Source: Bradyrhizobium sp. Ec3.3
GTDB taxonomy: Bacteria; Pseudomonadota; Alphaproteobacteria; Rhizobiales; Xanthobacteraceae
Assembly (NCBI RefSeq): GCF_000472925.1
Contig: NZ_AXAS01000010.1
Span: 1-64,000, forward strand
Length of the DNA stretch: 64,000 nucleotides
Direction: 5' to 3'
Of this stretch, positions 26,657-36,276 are shown in pieces; position 1 is the stretch's first letter; each line of letters starts with the position of its first letter. The notes beneath the pieces are model-generated. The model was not told the DNA's origin and did not search any database. It was given only the letters and a program-made list of their open reading frames with translations. The translations under genes and the position numbers were made by a program.

Positions 26657-27309
26657 AGGATGCGCATCCTCTTTTCGGTCATCCTGAGGATAAGCGTGAG
26701 CGCGCCGGTCATGATCAGGTAGAACATCGCCACGGCGGACCAGATTTCGACGGCGCGAAAGTTGGCCGCCATGATTTCCTGGCCTTGCCGCGTGAGTTCG
26801 CCGACACCGATGACGATGAAGAGCGACGTATCCTTCAGGCTGACGATGAACTGGTTGCCGAGCGCCGGAATCATGCGGCGGAAGGCGAGCGGGCCGATGA
26901 TGTAGAGAAGCACCTTCCAGAGCGGCAGGCCGAGCGCCAGACCGGCTTCCCGCAATCCTTTATGGACGGAGAGAAACGAGCCGCGCACGATCTCGGCGAT
27001 ATAGGCTCCGGCGTTGACGATGATGGCCATGATTGCCGCCGCGAGCGGGTAAATGCGGACATTCGCGAGGATCGGCAACGCGAAATAGATGAACATCACC
27101 TGCACGATGATCGGCGTGCCGCGTATGAGCTCGACATAGGCGAAGGCTATGGCGTTGAGGACGGCATTGCCGTAGGCGCGCGCCAGGCCGGCCGCGAAGC
27201 CGATCACTAGGCCACCGGCGAGCCCGGCCAGCGCGATCAGCACGGTGAGGCGGGCACCTTTCAAGAGCTCAGGCAGGGCCTGCCAGATAACCGACCACTC
27301 GAAATCCAT
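26653..27309 (-). CDS. Amino-acid ABC transporter permease (HisM/GlnP type)
   Basis: 218 residues with about five transmembrane helices and the EAA-loop segment [31 protein letters not shown], which contacts the ATPase. Only one permease is encoded, so it probably forms a homodimer. It lies between the binding protein (59 bp gap) and the ATPase (4-bp overlap). Confidence 0.95.
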   Translation of the reverse strand: MDFEWSVIWQALPELLKGARLTVLIALAGLAGGLVIGFAAGLARAYGNAVLNAIAFAYVELIRGTPIIVQVMFIYFALPILANVRIYPLAAAIMAIIVNAGAYIAEIVRGSFLSVHKGLREAGLALGLPLWKVLLYIIGPLAFRRMIPALGNQFIVSLKDTSLFIVIGVGELTRQGQEIMAANFRAVEIWSAVAMFYLIMTGALTLILRMTEKRMRIL

Positions 27310-27368
27310 GAGAGCTTTCCTCTCGGGAAGGCGCGCCGGCTAGGCCGGCGCGCGCCACGGAACGTGGA

Positions 27369-28121
27369 TCAGCTCTTCGGCGGCTCGGCGCCGAACCACT
27401 TCTTGTAGATGGCGGTGTAGGTGCCGTCGCCCTTCAGCTTGACCAGCGAGGCGTTGACCTTGGCGATGAGCTCGCTGCCCTTCGGGAAGGCCATGCCATA
27501 TTGCTGGGCCATCATCTGCGGGCCTACGGTCTTCACTTTCCCCTGACCGTTGGTCTTGATGTAGTAGAGGACGTTGGGGGTGTCGTGCATGGCGGCGTCC
27601 GCGCGTCCGGTCGCGACTTCGAGATAGGCGTTGTCGCTGTTGGGGAAGAGGCGGAGCTCCGTCCCCTTGAAGTGCTCCTTGGCGTAGTCGGTCGCCGACG
27701 TGCCGGTCTTCACGGCGAGCGTCTTGCCGGGAAGGTCTTCCGGGCCCTTGATCGTGCTGTTGACCGGCACCATCAGCAGGAAGCCGCTGTCGTAATAGCC
27801 GTCCGAAAAGTCGATGACCTTCTTGCGCTCGTCCTTGATGGTGATGCCGGCCAGCCCGACGTCGACCTGCTTGGTCTGCAGCGCCGGGATGATGCCGTTG
27901 AAGTCCATCGGCTGCAGCGTGTAGGTCACGCCGATATCCTTGGCGATGGCGGCCCACAGGTCGATGTCGAAGCCGACATACTTGTCGCCCTCCTTGAACT
28001 CGAACGGAACGAAGGCCGTGTCTGTTGCGACGATCAGGTCGCCGGCACGAGCGGGCTGGCCGAGGGCCAGGGTTGCCGCGACGGCCGCGGCGGCGGTCAG
28101 GCTGGCAAGCGCGAACTTCAT
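27369..28121 (-). CDS. Amino-acid ABC transporter substrate-binding protein
   Basis: About 250 residues, family 3 solute-binding protein. A Sec signal peptide ([26 protein letters not shown]) sends it to the periplasm. The mature part has the usual [26 protein letters not shown] and the [19 protein letters not shown] domain 2 start. First gene of the operon; ATG 28121 has AGGGGA upstream. The family takes polar amino acids or opines; linkage to a C45 hydrolase suggests an acylated or modified amino acid. Confidence 0.95.
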   Translation of the reverse strand: MKFALASLTAAAAVAATLALGQPARAGDLIVATDTAFVPFEFKEGDKYVGFDIDLWAAIAKDIGVTYTLQPMDFNGIIPALQTKQVDVGLAGITIKDERKKVIDFSDGYYDSGFLLMVPVNSTIKGPEDLPGKTLAVKTGTSATDYAKEHFKGTELRLFPNSDNAYLEVATGRADAAMHDTPNVLYYIKTNGQGKVKTVGPQMMAQQYGMAFPKGSELIAKVNASLVKLKGDGTYTAIYKKWFGAEPPKS

Positions 28122-28190
28122 TTTAGGGGTCCCCTTTTGCTGGGATGGCCACGAAACCCCCACATCGTCGCACAGATGACGAAAATATAA

Positions 28191-28215
28191 AATGCATCTT
28201 TTTAGGCGATGCATT
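28191..28215. promoter_or_regulatory. Inverted repeat, probable operator of the ABC-C45 operon
   Basis: AATGCATC (28191-28198) and GATGCATT (28208-28215) form a perfect 8-bp inverted repeat, 70 bp upstream of the binding-protein start and next to AT-rich promoter-like sequence. It is a good candidate site for the RpiR regulator at the end of the operon. Binding is inferred. Confidence 0.5.
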
Positions 28216-28315
28216 GAGAATTTGTATATTTTGGGGGCAGTTGATCCCATCGCGGTTCCGAGGTGTGGATGCCTCAGGCGGAGCCCCAGTCGGCGCGCGC
28301 CGGTCTCCGTGCGGC

Positions 28316-28936
28316 CTACTGCGCCCTGATCCGCTGACGGTGCGCGGCCTGTTTGGCGCGATTGCCGCAGATCGCCATGCTGCACCAGCGTCGCCGATGA
28401 CCGCGCGTGTGGTCGGCGAAGAGCAGCGTGCAGGCCGGTCCTTCGCAGGCCTTCACGTTCGAAAAATCTTCCACGCAGACGAATTGTGCCAGTGCCTCTC
28501 CAATGGGAGCGAGAAGAGCTTCGGGCGTGCGCCATCGGCGGATCGACTGCCGCTGGAGAGGCGACGGTGCGCCCTTCGGCGCAGCCACGATGCGGTCGAA
28601 GGAATCATCCCGCTCCAGCAGGCGATTGAGCGGCTCGAGTTCGGCGAGAGTCTTTGCCGTCAGGGGACGGCCCTTGTGCTTGCGCACAAAACCTCGGAAC
28701 CACTCGCGCAGGCTCCTTGCCTGATCTGCAACCTTGTCCAGTTCGCCGGGCAGCGCCTGTGAGCGAATGCTGACAAGCGCATCTGCAGGCACGAGCTGCG
28801 CCTGCTCGAGCCAGTTCAGCAGGCCCTCGCCATCATCGATCCAGTCGAAGGGCGTATCGACCGGAGTGGCGATTGAATTCAGGAAATCCAAACCGGGCGC
28901 ATCGCCGACGAAGATCGCGGGAGGATGTTGGTTCAT
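28316..28936 (-). CDS. CGNR zinc-finger / ABATE-domain regulator
   Basis: About 206 residues. The N-terminal ABATE (DUF1470) part ([30 protein letters not shown]) is followed by a C-terminal CGNR zinc finger: [40 protein letters not shown]. The family is thought to be stress- or ligand-responsive DNA-binding regulators. It is transcribed away from the hydrolase and oxidoreductase genes at 29291 and 30212 and likely regulates them. ATG 28936 (MNQHPPAIF) is preceded by AGGAG. Confidence 0.9.
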   Translation of the reverse strand: MNQHPPAIFVGDAPGLDFLNSIATPVDTPFDWIDDGEGLLNWLEQAQLVPADALVSIRSQALPGELDKVADQARSLREWFRGFVRKHKGRPLTAKTLAELEPLNRLLERDDSFDRIVAAPKGAPSPLQRQSIRRWRTPEALLAPIGEALAQFVCVEDFSNVKACEGPACTLLFADHTRGHRRRWCSMAICGNRAKQAAHRQRIRAQ

Positions 28937-29038
28937 CGAAGGCTCCTGTTCCGGGCGCTGCCCAATTCCTTCACCCAACAGTGAACGTTGTTCCGTAGAT
29001 AACCGCTTTGTTGTTGTTGACAAGTTACGTCCAACAAG

Positions 29039-29071
29039 AGTAACCGTCTTATAGCTAATAAAGAGGTTACT
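29039..29071. promoter_or_regulatory. Inverted repeat AGTAACC / GGTTACT, candidate CGNR operator
   Basis: AGTAACC (29039-29045) and GGTTACT (29065-29071) are exact complements 19 bp apart, in the gap between the CGNR regulator and the hydrolase genes. Three further GTTAC/GTAAC words occur in the same gap (29024, 29241, 29267). The clustering suggests operator half-sites. Confidence 0.4.
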
Positions 29072-29290
29072 GACGCAGGCCGCTCTGATCCGAGAGGACT
29101 GATGTCCTTGAACGATCTAAGCATGCTGATCGCCCGTGGATCATGGGCCTGGCGATGGGGTTGGGCAAAACTCGGCGGCTCCGTGGCCGCGTTTCATGCT
29201 GTAGAGGTCGCCGCGGCGAAATGGACCGCGCATTCAGGACGTAACCTGATTTCGAGATCTTAAAAAGTTACCCAACGGAGGAGAAAGCTC

Positions 29291-30145
29291 ATGGTTGCCA
29301 TCAACTATCGTACCGCCGACGTCGACGGCTGGAGAATCTTCTATCGTGAAGCCGGGCGTGCGGATGCGCCGACGCTGCTGCTGCTGCACGGCTTCCCGAG
29401 CGCCGGCCACATGTTCCGCGATCTCATCCCGTTGCTCGCCGATCGCTTTCACGTCGTGGCCCCCGATCTGCCGGGCTTCGGACAGTCGGACAAGCTGGCG
29501 CGCGGCATGTTCGCCACCACCTTCGATCATATTGCCGAGGTCATCGACCGCTTCACCGAGGTGATCGGTCTGGAGCGCTTTGCGATCTATGTCTTCGACT
29601 ACGGTGCGCCCACGGGCTTTCGGATCGCTGCAAAACATCCGAAGCGTGTCACGGCGATCATCTCGCAGAACGGCAACGCCTACGAGGAAGGCTTGAGCGA
29701 CGGCTGGAATCCGATCCGGGCTTATTGGCAGGATGCATCGGACAAAAACCGGCAGGCGTTGCGCGCATTCCTCAAGCCGGAGACGACGATCTGGCAATAC
29801 ACTCACGGCGTCCCCGACGCGACCAGGGTTTCGCCGGACGGCTATTCGCTCGACAACTACTATCTTTCGCGGCCCGGCGCCGACGAGGTGCAGCTCGATC
29901 TGTTCGGCGACTACAAGAGCAACGTTGCGTTGTACCCAGCCTTCCAAAATTATTTTCGGACCCACAAGCCGCCGCTCCTGGCGGTGTGGGGCAAGAACGA
30001 TCCGTTCTTTCTGCCAGCGGGGGCGGAGGCGTTCATGCGCGACATACCGAATGCGACGGTGCGTTTCTTCGACACCGGCCATTTCGCGCTGGAGACACAC
30101 GCCGCCGAGATCGCTGCTGTGATCCGCGACTTCCTTTCCCGCTGA
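29291..30145 (+). CDS. Alpha/beta hydrolase (epoxide hydrolase/haloalkane dehalogenase-like)
   Basis: 284 residues. Motifs: LLLLHGFPSAGHMFRDLIP, DLPGFGQSDK, a nucleophile region FDYGAPTGFRIA with Asp in the elbow (VFDYGAP) as in epoxide hydrolases and dehalogenases, PLLAVWGKNDPFF and TGHFALETH (catalytic His). Strong GGAGGAG ribosome site. It is first of two genes transcribed away from the CGNR regulator. Confidence 0.92.
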   Translation: MVAINYRTADVDGWRIFYREAGRADAPTLLLLHGFPSAGHMFRDLIPLLADRFHVVAPDLPGFGQSDKLARGMFATTFDHIAEVIDRFTEVIGLERFAIYVFDYGAPTGFRIAAKHPKRVTAIISQNGNAYEEGLSDGWNPIRAYWQDASDKNRQALRAFLKPETTIWQYTHGVPDATRVSPDGYSLDNYYLSRPGADEVQLDLFGDYKSNVALYPAFQNYFRTHKPPLLAVWGKNDPFFLPAGAEAFMRDIPNATVRFFDTGHFALETHAAEIAAVIRDFLSR

Positions 30146-30211
30146 CATCAACAAATCGCGCCTGCCACGCCGTGCGAGCGGGCACGGCGTCCAACGCACG
30201 GAGACCTCAAC

Positions 30212-31192
30212 ATGCGTGCCATCGTCCTCGAGAAATTTGGCGGCCTCGACAGCCTCGTCTACAGGGATATCCCGGAGCCGGAGCCCAAGGCCGGTCATGC
30301 CGTCATCGAGATCAAGGCGTTCGGCCTCAACCACGCGGAACTGCACATGCGTCGGGGCGAGTGGGCGGAGGCCGCGCCAGTGAGCGGCATCGAATGCGTG
30401 GGCCTCGTGAAGTCCTGCCCCGGCGGAGAGTTTCCGGTCGGCGCGAAAGTCGCAGCTCTGATGGGCGGTCTTGGCCGCACCATCAATGGCAGCTACGCCG
30501 AATGCACCCGCGTCCCCGTCTCGAATGTCGCGCTGATCGAGGCGGACCTGCCGTGGGCTGAGCTGGCGGCCATTCCCGAAACCTACGCCACGGCCTGGAC
30601 CTGCCTGTTCCGCAATCTGGAGATCAGGAAAGGGCAGCTCCTCGTCATTCGCGGCGCGACGTCGTCCTTCGGTCAGGCCGCTCTCAAGATGGCGGTCAAT
30701 GCCGGGGTTCGCGTGATCGCGACGACCCGCAGCCGCGAACGCTTCGCGCTTTTGGAGAAACTCGGCGCCGAACGCTGCGAAATCGAACGCTCCGACCTCT
30801 CGAAGCATATTGCCGAAGCAAAAGAGATCGATGCGGTGCTGGACCTCGTCGGCAACAGCGTCGTGCTGGACTCACTCGCCATGCTTCGCCGTGGCGGCCG
30901 TTCGTGCCTGGCCGGCTGGCTCGGCGGCCTCGATCCGATCCCCGACTTCAACCCGCTGCTGCAGATGGCGAGCGGCGTCTACCTCACCTTCTTCGGCAGT
31001 TTCGTGTTCGGCACGCCGGGCTTCCCGCTGTCGGACGTGCCGCTTCAGCAGATCGCGCAGGACGCAGCCGACGGTCGGCTCGACGTCAAGCCGGCCCGCG
31101 TCTTCCGCTTCGACGAGATCCGAGAGGCGCACCGCGTCATGGAGGCCAATGAGGCGCGCGGAAAAATGGTCGTGGTCCACGACCGACACTGA
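30212..31192 (+). CDS. Zinc-type alcohol dehydrogenase-like / quinone oxidoreductase
   Basis: 326 residues of the MDR superfamily: an N-terminal GroES-like part (HAVIEIKAFGLNHAELHMRRG) and a Rossmann part (LLVIRGATSSFGQAALKMAVNAGVRVIATTRS). The structural-zinc cysteine cluster is missing, typical of the quinone oxidoreductase branch using NADPH. It lies 66 bp after the hydrolase and is probably cotranscribed and controlled by the CGNR regulator. Confidence 0.92.
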   Translation: MRAIVLEKFGGLDSLVYRDIPEPEPKAGHAVIEIKAFGLNHAELHMRRGEWAEAAPVSGIECVGLVKSCPGGEFPVGAKVAALMGGLGRTINGSYAECTRVPVSNVALIEADLPWAELAAIPETYATAWTCLFRNLEIRKGQLLVIRGATSSFGQAALKMAVNAGVRVIATTRSRERFALLEKLGAERCEIERSDLSKHIAEAKEIDAVLDLVGNSVVLDSLAMLRRGGRSCLAGWLGGLDPIPDFNPLLQMASGVYLTFFGSFVFGTPGFPLSDVPLQQIAQDAADGRLDVKPARVFRFDEIREAHRVMEANEARGKMVVVHDRH

Positions 31193-31276
31193 CGTGTTCG
31201 GAGGAGGATTCAGAGGCCGAGACCAGTCGCTCTCATCACCGGCGCCAGCCAGGGCATCGGCAAGGCAGCCCCCGGC

Positions 31277-31300
31277 TACTTTGCATGGGGTTGTTTTCGA
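31277..31300. repeat. 24-bp dispersed repeat, copy 1
   Basis: Identical over 24 bp to 45175-45198 in the same orientation (core TTTGCATGGGGTTGTTTTC). It lies shortly after a plus-strand gene end in both places. Confidence 0.7.
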
Positions 31301-31512
31301 GTGTTTTTGTCGAGGGGCACAAAGCTTCAAGTCGGACCTATTTTATCCGCGGCTTTGAACGGTAATCCAGCAACGAGATTCGTTTTACGCGAAATTCCCG
31401 TCTGGGCTGCGCGGCAAATGCGACATCAAATGGTCTGATGCGCGCTGCAGGATGCACCGCATTGAGGCCCGGACAAACCTCAATTGCATCAAACCTCGAC
31501 AATGGAGGTCCC

Positions 31513-32268
31513 ATGAAGATCGTCGTCATCGGCGGCACCGGCCTGATCGGCTCGAAAGTGGTCGCCATTCTGCGCCAGGGTGGCCACGAAGCCGTCGCTG
31601 CATCGCTTAGGAGCGGCGTCAACATCATCAGCGGCGAGGGGCTCAAGGAGGCCATGACCGGCGCGGAAACCGTGGTCGACCTTGCCAATTCGCCCTCGTT
31701 CGAAGACAAGGCCGTGCTGGAGTTCTTTGAGGTCGCCGGCCGCAATGTGCTCGCGGCGGAGGCCGCGGCCGGCGTCCGGCACCATGTCGCGCTCTCCATC
31801 GTTGGAACCGACCGGACACCCGAGAACGGCTATTTCCGCGCGAAGGTCGCCCAGGAGAAGCTGATCGAGGCGTCCGGCATCGCCTACACCATCGTTCGCG
31901 CGACCCAGTTCATGGAATTTCTCGGCGCAATCGCCGCATCGAGTGTGCAAGGAAATACGCTCAGGGTTTCACCCGGCCTGTTTCAGCCGATCGCGGCGGA
32001 GGATGTCGCCAGGTTCGTTGCCGATGTGGCGCTCGAACCGCCGCGAAACGGCATTGTCGAGATCGCCGGGCCCGACCGCGCGCCGTTCGATGAAATCGTC
32101 GCCCGCTACCTGAAGGCGACAGGTGACGGGCGTGCCGTCGTGCGCGATCCGGAGGCGCGATATTTTGGCGGCCTGGTCGAGCAGCATTCTCTGGTGCCGT
32201 TGGGCGAAGCGCGCCTCGGCCGCATCAGTCTCGACGAATGGCTCCGGCAGGCGCGGACGAAGGCCTGA
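31513..32268 (+). CDS. NAD(P)-binding atypical short-chain dehydrogenase (NmrA-like)
   Basis: 251 residues. N-terminal MKIVVIGGTGLIGSKVV is the GGxGxxG dinucleotide-binding motif. The protein continues with VDLANSPSFEDKAVLEFFEV, HHVALSIVGTDR and YTIVRATQFMEFLG, typical of NmrA/HSCARG-like SDRs without the YxxxK catalytic pair. It may sense the redox state or act as a reductase. GGAGG precedes ATG 31513. It converges on the LysR gene. Confidence 0.9.
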   Translation: MKIVVIGGTGLIGSKVVAILRQGGHEAVAASLRSGVNIISGEGLKEAMTGAETVVDLANSPSFEDKAVLEFFEVAGRNVLAAEAAAGVRHHVALSIVGTDRTPENGYFRAKVAQEKLIEASGIAYTIVRATQFMEFLGAIAASSVQGNTLRVSPGLFQPIAAEDVARFVADVALEPPRNGIVEIAGPDRAPFDEIVARYLKATGDGRAVVRDPEARYFGGLVEQHSLVPLGEARLGRISLDEWLRQARTKA

Positions 32269-32277
32269 GTGTTGCCG

Positions 32278-33252
32278 TCAAGGGCTCCTTGCACGCTTGG
32301 GCGTGCGAGCTCCAGAGGCGTTCGTTGCGCCTCGCGGCGTATCGGCGCCGCGGTATTTGATGTGCTCGATGAAGGCGCGCAGTTTTGGCAGGACCTGACG
32401 TTTTCCCGGATAGTACAGAAAGACCCCAGGTCCCATGACGGCGAAGGGAGTGAGCATCGCTTGCAATCGGCCGTCGGCAATCGGCGCTCTGGCGAGCGGG
32501 GCGGGCACCTGCGCAAGTCCGACGCCTCTGATCGCCGCACCGAGCAGAGTGGCATAGTCGTGAGCGATGAGCGGCCCCGAGACGATGGCCTCGACGGCCT
32601 TGTTGCCGTCGACGAAAGGCCAGGGCGCGATCGATCCGTTGGCGCGTCGCAGGCGGAGGCAAGCGTGCTGACGAAGATCGTCGATGCGCTGCGGCCGCTT
32701 CCGCCCGCGCAAATAGTCTGGGCTGCCGACGACCATGAACGGGAACGGCTGCGTCAGTCGCACGGCGATCATATCCGGCGCAATAAGCTGGCCGAGACGG
32801 ATGCCGGCATCGAAGCCGCCTGCGGCAAGATCGACCATCTCCTCGCTTGCGGCGATCTCCACCTCGATCTCGGGATAGGCCTGGCAGAAGCCGGCGATGA
32901 CAGGCTCGAGGATCAGCGGGACGACCGAGCGGGGAACGGCGAGGCGGAGCAACCCGGCCGGTCGCTGCCCAAGATCGCGCGCGGCTTCGCCGGCTGCGAC
33001 GATCTCCTCGAAGGCGGGTTTTGCGCGCGACAGGAATCGTTCGCCGGCCTCGGTCAGTCCGACACTGCGCGTCGTGCGGGCGAACAGCGCGGCGCCAATG
33101 CGCGCCTCGAGTGTGCGCACGGCCTGGCTGACCGCCGACGGGGTCACGCCGAGCTCGGCGGCCGCGCGACGAAAATTGCGGTGCTGGGCAACGGCAAGTG
33201 CCGCCTCCACGCCGTCGAGCGCACTCTGCCTGACTGTGAAGTTCTGCTTCAT
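32278..33252 (-). CDS. LysR-family transcriptional regulator
   Basis: 324 residues. N-terminal winged HTH (GVEAALAVAQHRNFRRAAAELGVTPSAVSQAVRTLEARIGAALFARTTRSVGLTEAG) and a C-terminal periplasmic-binding-like effector domain. It is divergent from the small membrane protein at 33344. The SDR gene it converges on may or may not be a target. A long antisense frame over it is a shadow. Confidence 0.95.
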   Translation of the reverse strand: MKQNFTVRQSALDGVEAALAVAQHRNFRRAAAELGVTPSAVSQAVRTLEARIGAALFARTTRSVGLTEAGERFLSRAKPAFEEIVAAGEAARDLGQRPAGLLRLAVPRSVVPLILEPVIAGFCQAYPEIEVEIAASEEMVDLAAGGFDAGIRLGQLIAPDMIAVRLTQPFPFMVVGSPDYLRGRKRPQRIDDLRQHACLRLRRANGSIAPWPFVDGNKAVEAIVSGPLIAHDYATLLGAAIRGVGLAQVPAPLARAPIADGRLQAMLTPFAVMGPGVFLYYPGKRQVLPKLRAFIEHIKYRGADTPRGATNASGARTPKRARSP

Positions 33253-33343
33253 AGCCTGTTGAGATTATCCCGGATAGTCGCGCGCCGGAAGCAGTCCTAT
33301 TTGGGTCGGCGAGAACCCGGAGCTTTCACCGAGAGGACGCCAG

Positions 33344-33856
33344 ATGTCGCCGGCCACAATCTTCCAGATCCATCTGGTTTTTGGCTACGTCCCGTGGCTG
33401 CTTCTCTTCGCTGCGTATGGCTGGCCCTGGCTCAAGTCGATGGACCCGCTCGAGGCGCAACGCGCCATCGCCACCTTGCACAGCTTCCGCTTCTTCGGAC
33501 TCGCCTTCCTGGTCCCCGGTGTAGTCGGGCCGAATCTGCCCGCGGGCTTCGCCTCCTTTGCCGCCTATGCCGACTTCGCGACAGGATTGCTGGCCATGCT
33601 GGCGCTTCTCACCGTGCGGGTGCGTGCGCTCTTCTGGCTGTTCGTCGTTACCTTCAATCTCGTCGGGGCAGTCGACATCCTCGTCGACTACTATCACGGC
33701 AATCAGCTCGGCCTTGCGCCGCTGGCAGGGGAGCTGGGGGCCGTTTACGCGATCCCGATCATCTATGTCCCGTTGCTGATGATCACGCACGTGGCCGCGT
33801 TCTATTTGATGGTGTATCGTCGGGGCCGCCAAGTGTCCGCCGTGGCGGCCGGATAG
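33344..33856 (+). CDS. Hypothetical integral membrane protein
   Basis: 170 residues with four to five predicted transmembrane segments (FGYVPWLLLFAAYGWPWL, FFGLAFLVPGVVG, FATGLLAMLALLTVRVRALFWLFVVTFNLVGAVDILVDY, IPIIYVPLLMITHVAAFYLMV). No named family is recognised. Its start lies 92 bp from the divergent LysR gene, which makes it a plausible target. GAGAGGA precedes ATG. Confidence 0.8.
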   Translation: MSPATIFQIHLVFGYVPWLLLFAAYGWPWLKSMDPLEAQRAIATLHSFRFFGLAFLVPGVVGPNLPAGFASFAAYADFATGLLAMLALLTVRVRALFWLFVVTFNLVGAVDILVDYYHGNQLGLAPLAGELGAVYAIPIIYVPLLMITHVAAFYLMVYRRGRQVSAVAAG

Positions 33857-33890
33857 AAGAAATCGAAGGCATGCTCCATCGCCGCGCGCT

Positions 33891-34295
33891 TCAGTGCGAC
33901 ACGAAGGGCGCGGCTAGAACCGCGAGCATGCCAAAGGCGGCGATGTTCCAGAACAGCGAGCGGATCAGCGGTATTCCGCAGATGTAGAGCGCGGTGTAAG
34001 CGATGCGCCCGCCGAGATAGGCAAGCGATCCCCAATGGGTCAGCTCGTTGTGAACGCCAGTCGCCTGAGCGGCGAGAACTGCCGCTGCAAAGAACGGAAA
34101 CGTCTCCATGTAGTTGCGGAAATTGCGGTCGATCCGCCCGGGGATGGGCTTGAGCGCCGGCATCTCAAGGTCGCGCGGGCTCGCAGCCCATCTGAGGCCG
34201 TACTGCGCGTTTGCGGCTTGCGCGGCAGCGACAAGCTGAAGGAAGCCCCAAAGGCTCGCAGCTGCCAGCACCACTAGCTCGAAGCTCATTCCCAT
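33891..34295 (-). CDS. MAPEG-family membrane protein
   Basis: 134 residues, four transmembrane helices, with the family pattern GPRD-like WAASPRDLE, then RIDRNFRNYMETFPFFAAAVLAAQ, which matches the glutathione-binding RxxRxxxNxxE segment of MAPEG proteins. Probably a membrane glutathione transferase-like enzyme. ATG 34295 follows GGAGG; an in-frame ATG two codons later is also possible. Confidence 0.88.
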   Translation of the reverse strand: MGMSFELVVLAAASLWGFLQLVAAAQAANAQYGLRWAASPRDLEMPALKPIPGRIDRNFRNYMETFPFFAAAVLAAQATGVHNELTHWGSLAYLGGRIAYTALYICGIPLIRSLFWNIAAFGMLAVLAAPFVSH

Positions 34296-34380
34296 CCTTT
34301 TGTCCTCCTCCAAAAAGGGCGGCCGGATTTCAGCAGCGCAGGATAGGTGAGCTCGACCAGACTTACGAGTTACGAACTCT

Positions 34381-34803
34381 CTAGCTCGCATGCCATTCCG
34401 GCAGCTTCGGCACGTCGGGGTCGAGGAAATCCCAGGCATATCCGCGCGCCGCGTAGAAGATTGCGGCCGGCTTGAACGTCGTGGCGTCGTCGAGGCTGCC
34501 GACATAGATGCCGATGAACTCGGGCTTCTCGACCGGCTTGTTGTAGATCGCAACCCCGCAAATGGGACAAAAGCCCTTGCGCTTGGTGGCGCCGCGGTCA
34601 CTCGTGCGCGCGATCTCGCGAACCTCGCCCGAAACCGTCAGTGCGTTCCGCGGAAACACGAACACCGAGCTGTGCCCGCCACCGGAGTCCATCTGGCAAT
34701 CCCGGCACTGGCATTGGAAGCCGCGTACGGGCTCCGCATCGATGTTGTAGCGAACCGCGCGGCACGAACAGCCGCCCGAAAATCCCATGCGTCCCTCCAT
34801 CAT
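34381..34803 (-). CDS. GFA-family (glutathione-dependent formaldehyde-activating-like) protein
   Basis: About 140 residues with the zinc-binding cysteine pattern of the family: GGCSCRAVRY, QCQCRDCQ and FCPICG, and a typical NKPVEKPEFIGIYVGSLDD segment. Despite the family name, most members are not proven to act on formaldehyde. ATG 34803 is used; ATG 34800 and 34788 are alternatives. Confidence 0.9.
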   Translation of the reverse strand: MMEGRMGFSGGCSCRAVRYNIDAEPVRGFQCQCRDCQMDSGGGHSSVFVFPRNALTVSGEVREIARTSDRGATKRKGFCPICGVAIYNKPVEKPEFIGIYVGSLDDATTFKPAAIFYAARGYAWDFLDPDVPKLPEWHAS

Positions 34804-35033
34804 CACGGCCTTTCGCAAGACGTTTGGAGTGACGTAGGGGCAAGCGCGTAGCCGCACAAGGCGGCAGCGTCCTGGTGTTGCGCATGGCAACAGGCGGCAG
34901 CAGGAGCAGCAAGCGTTGACTGCGTAAAGCGGTTCCAGCCCCGCAAGAAATTTCGCTGGTATGATGGTGGTCCTGTCGGATCGCGCGAGGCCTGTTCGTC
35001 TTCATCCAGAGACATCTGTATGGGAGACCCAAA

Positions 35034-36254
35034 ATGAACCCTTCCAACTATCGCTGGGTGATCGTCGCCGCCGGCGGACTGCTTGGCTGTGTCGCGATCG
35101 GCGGCATGTTTTCGTTGCCGGTGTTCCTGCAGCCGATCGCCAAGGACACCGGGTGGTCGGTGACGGGCATCTCCAGCGCGATGACGATCGGTTTTCTCGC
35201 GATGGCCTTCACCAGCATGGCCTGGGGCACGCTGACCGACCGGTTCGGACCGCTGCCGGTGGTACTGACGGGATCGGTCGTGCTGACGCTGAGCCTGACG
35301 CTCGCGAGCCACGCGACCTCGCTGATCGCGTTCCAGTTCATCTTCGGCCTCTTGGTCGGTGCCTCCTGCGCTGCGATCTTCGCGCCGATGATGGCGACAG
35401 TGACCGGCTGGTTCGACACCCACCGCAGCCTTGCGGTCTCGCTGGTGTCGGCCGGCATGGGCATGGCGCCGATGACGATGGCACCGTTCGCGGCCTGGCT
35501 CGTCTCCAGCCATGACTGGCGCACCTCGATGCAGCTCGTAGCGCTGGTGGTCGGCGCCATCATGATCCCGGCCTCGCTTCTGGTGCGCCGTCCGCCTGCG
35601 CTGGCAAACTCGCAGGCCGCAGCATCCGATGCCGGCGCGCCGCAGGCCGAGATGTCGCTGTCGGAGGCGCTGCGCTCGCCGCAATTCCTGATCCTGGTCG
35701 CGACGAACTTCTTCTGCTGCGCGACGCACTCGGGCCCGATCATCCACACCGTCAGCTACGCCGTGAGCTGCGGCATTCCGCTGATCTCGGCGGTGACGAT
35801 CTACAGCGTCGAGGGGTTTGCGGGCATGGGCGGGCGGATCGCGTTCGGTCTCATGGGGGATCGCTTCGGCGCCAAGCGCGTGCTGGTCTCGGGCCTGCTT
35901 GCGCAAGCGTTCGGCGCGCTGGCTTACGTCTTCGCGCACCAGCTCGCGACCTTCTACGCGGTCGCCGCCGTGTTCGGCTTCATCTATGCCGGCACCATGC
36001 CGCTCTACGCCTCGCTGGCGCGCGACAATTTTCCGCTGCGGATGATGGGGACGGTAATCGGCGGCACGGCGATGGCCGGCAGCCTCGGCATGGCGACCGG
36101 CCCGCTCGCCGGCGGCCTGATCTATGATGCGTTCTCCAGCTACGCCTGGCTCTATATCGGCTCCTGGGCGATGGGGCTCGGCGCGTTCCTGATGGCGATG
36201 ACGTTCCGCCCGTTTGCCAAGCCGCAAGGAGAGCCCGCGCCGGCGACGGCGTGA
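35034..36254 (+). CDS. Major facilitator superfamily transporter
   Basis: 406 residues with twelve predicted transmembrane helices in two halves and the loop motif WGTLTDRFGPLPV between helices 2 and 3; the second half repeats it as FGLMGDRFGAKRV. It resembles the oxalate/formate- and monocarboxylate-type MFS group. The substrate cannot be set. It is flanked by a minus-strand gene on each side and is monocistronic. Confidence 0.92.
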   Translation: MNPSNYRWVIVAAGGLLGCVAIGGMFSLPVFLQPIAKDTGWSVTGISSAMTIGFLAMAFTSMAWGTLTDRFGPLPVVLTGSVVLTLSLTLASHATSLIAFQFIFGLLVGASCAAIFAPMMATVTGWFDTHRSLAVSLVSAGMGMAPMTMAPFAAWLVSSHDWRTSMQLVALVVGAIMIPASLLVRRPPALANSQAAASDAGAPQAEMSLSEALRSPQFLILVATNFFCCATHSGPIIHTVSYAVSCGIPLISAVTIYSVEGFAGMGGRIAFGLMGDRFGAKRVLVSGLLAQAFGALAYVFAHQLATFYAVAAVFGFIYAGTMPLYASLARDNFPLRMMGTVIGGTAMAGSLGMATGPLAGGLIYDAFSSYAWLYIGSWAMGLGAFLMAMTFRPFAKPQGEPAPATA

Positions 36255-36276
36255 GCGAGGCCGCCGAGGCGCGGCG

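Noticed and set aside
29234..30808. 524-codon minus-strand frame
   Set aside because: Antisense shadow of the alpha/beta hydrolase and oxidoreductase genes, which have full family motifs.
32269..33987. 572-codon plus-strand frame
   Set aside because: Antisense of the LysR gene and out of frame with the membrane protein at 33344.
34803..36227. 474-codon minus-strand frame
   Set aside because: Antisense of the MFS transporter gene; composition rich in Arg, His and Gln, typical of a shadow frame in GC-rich DNA.
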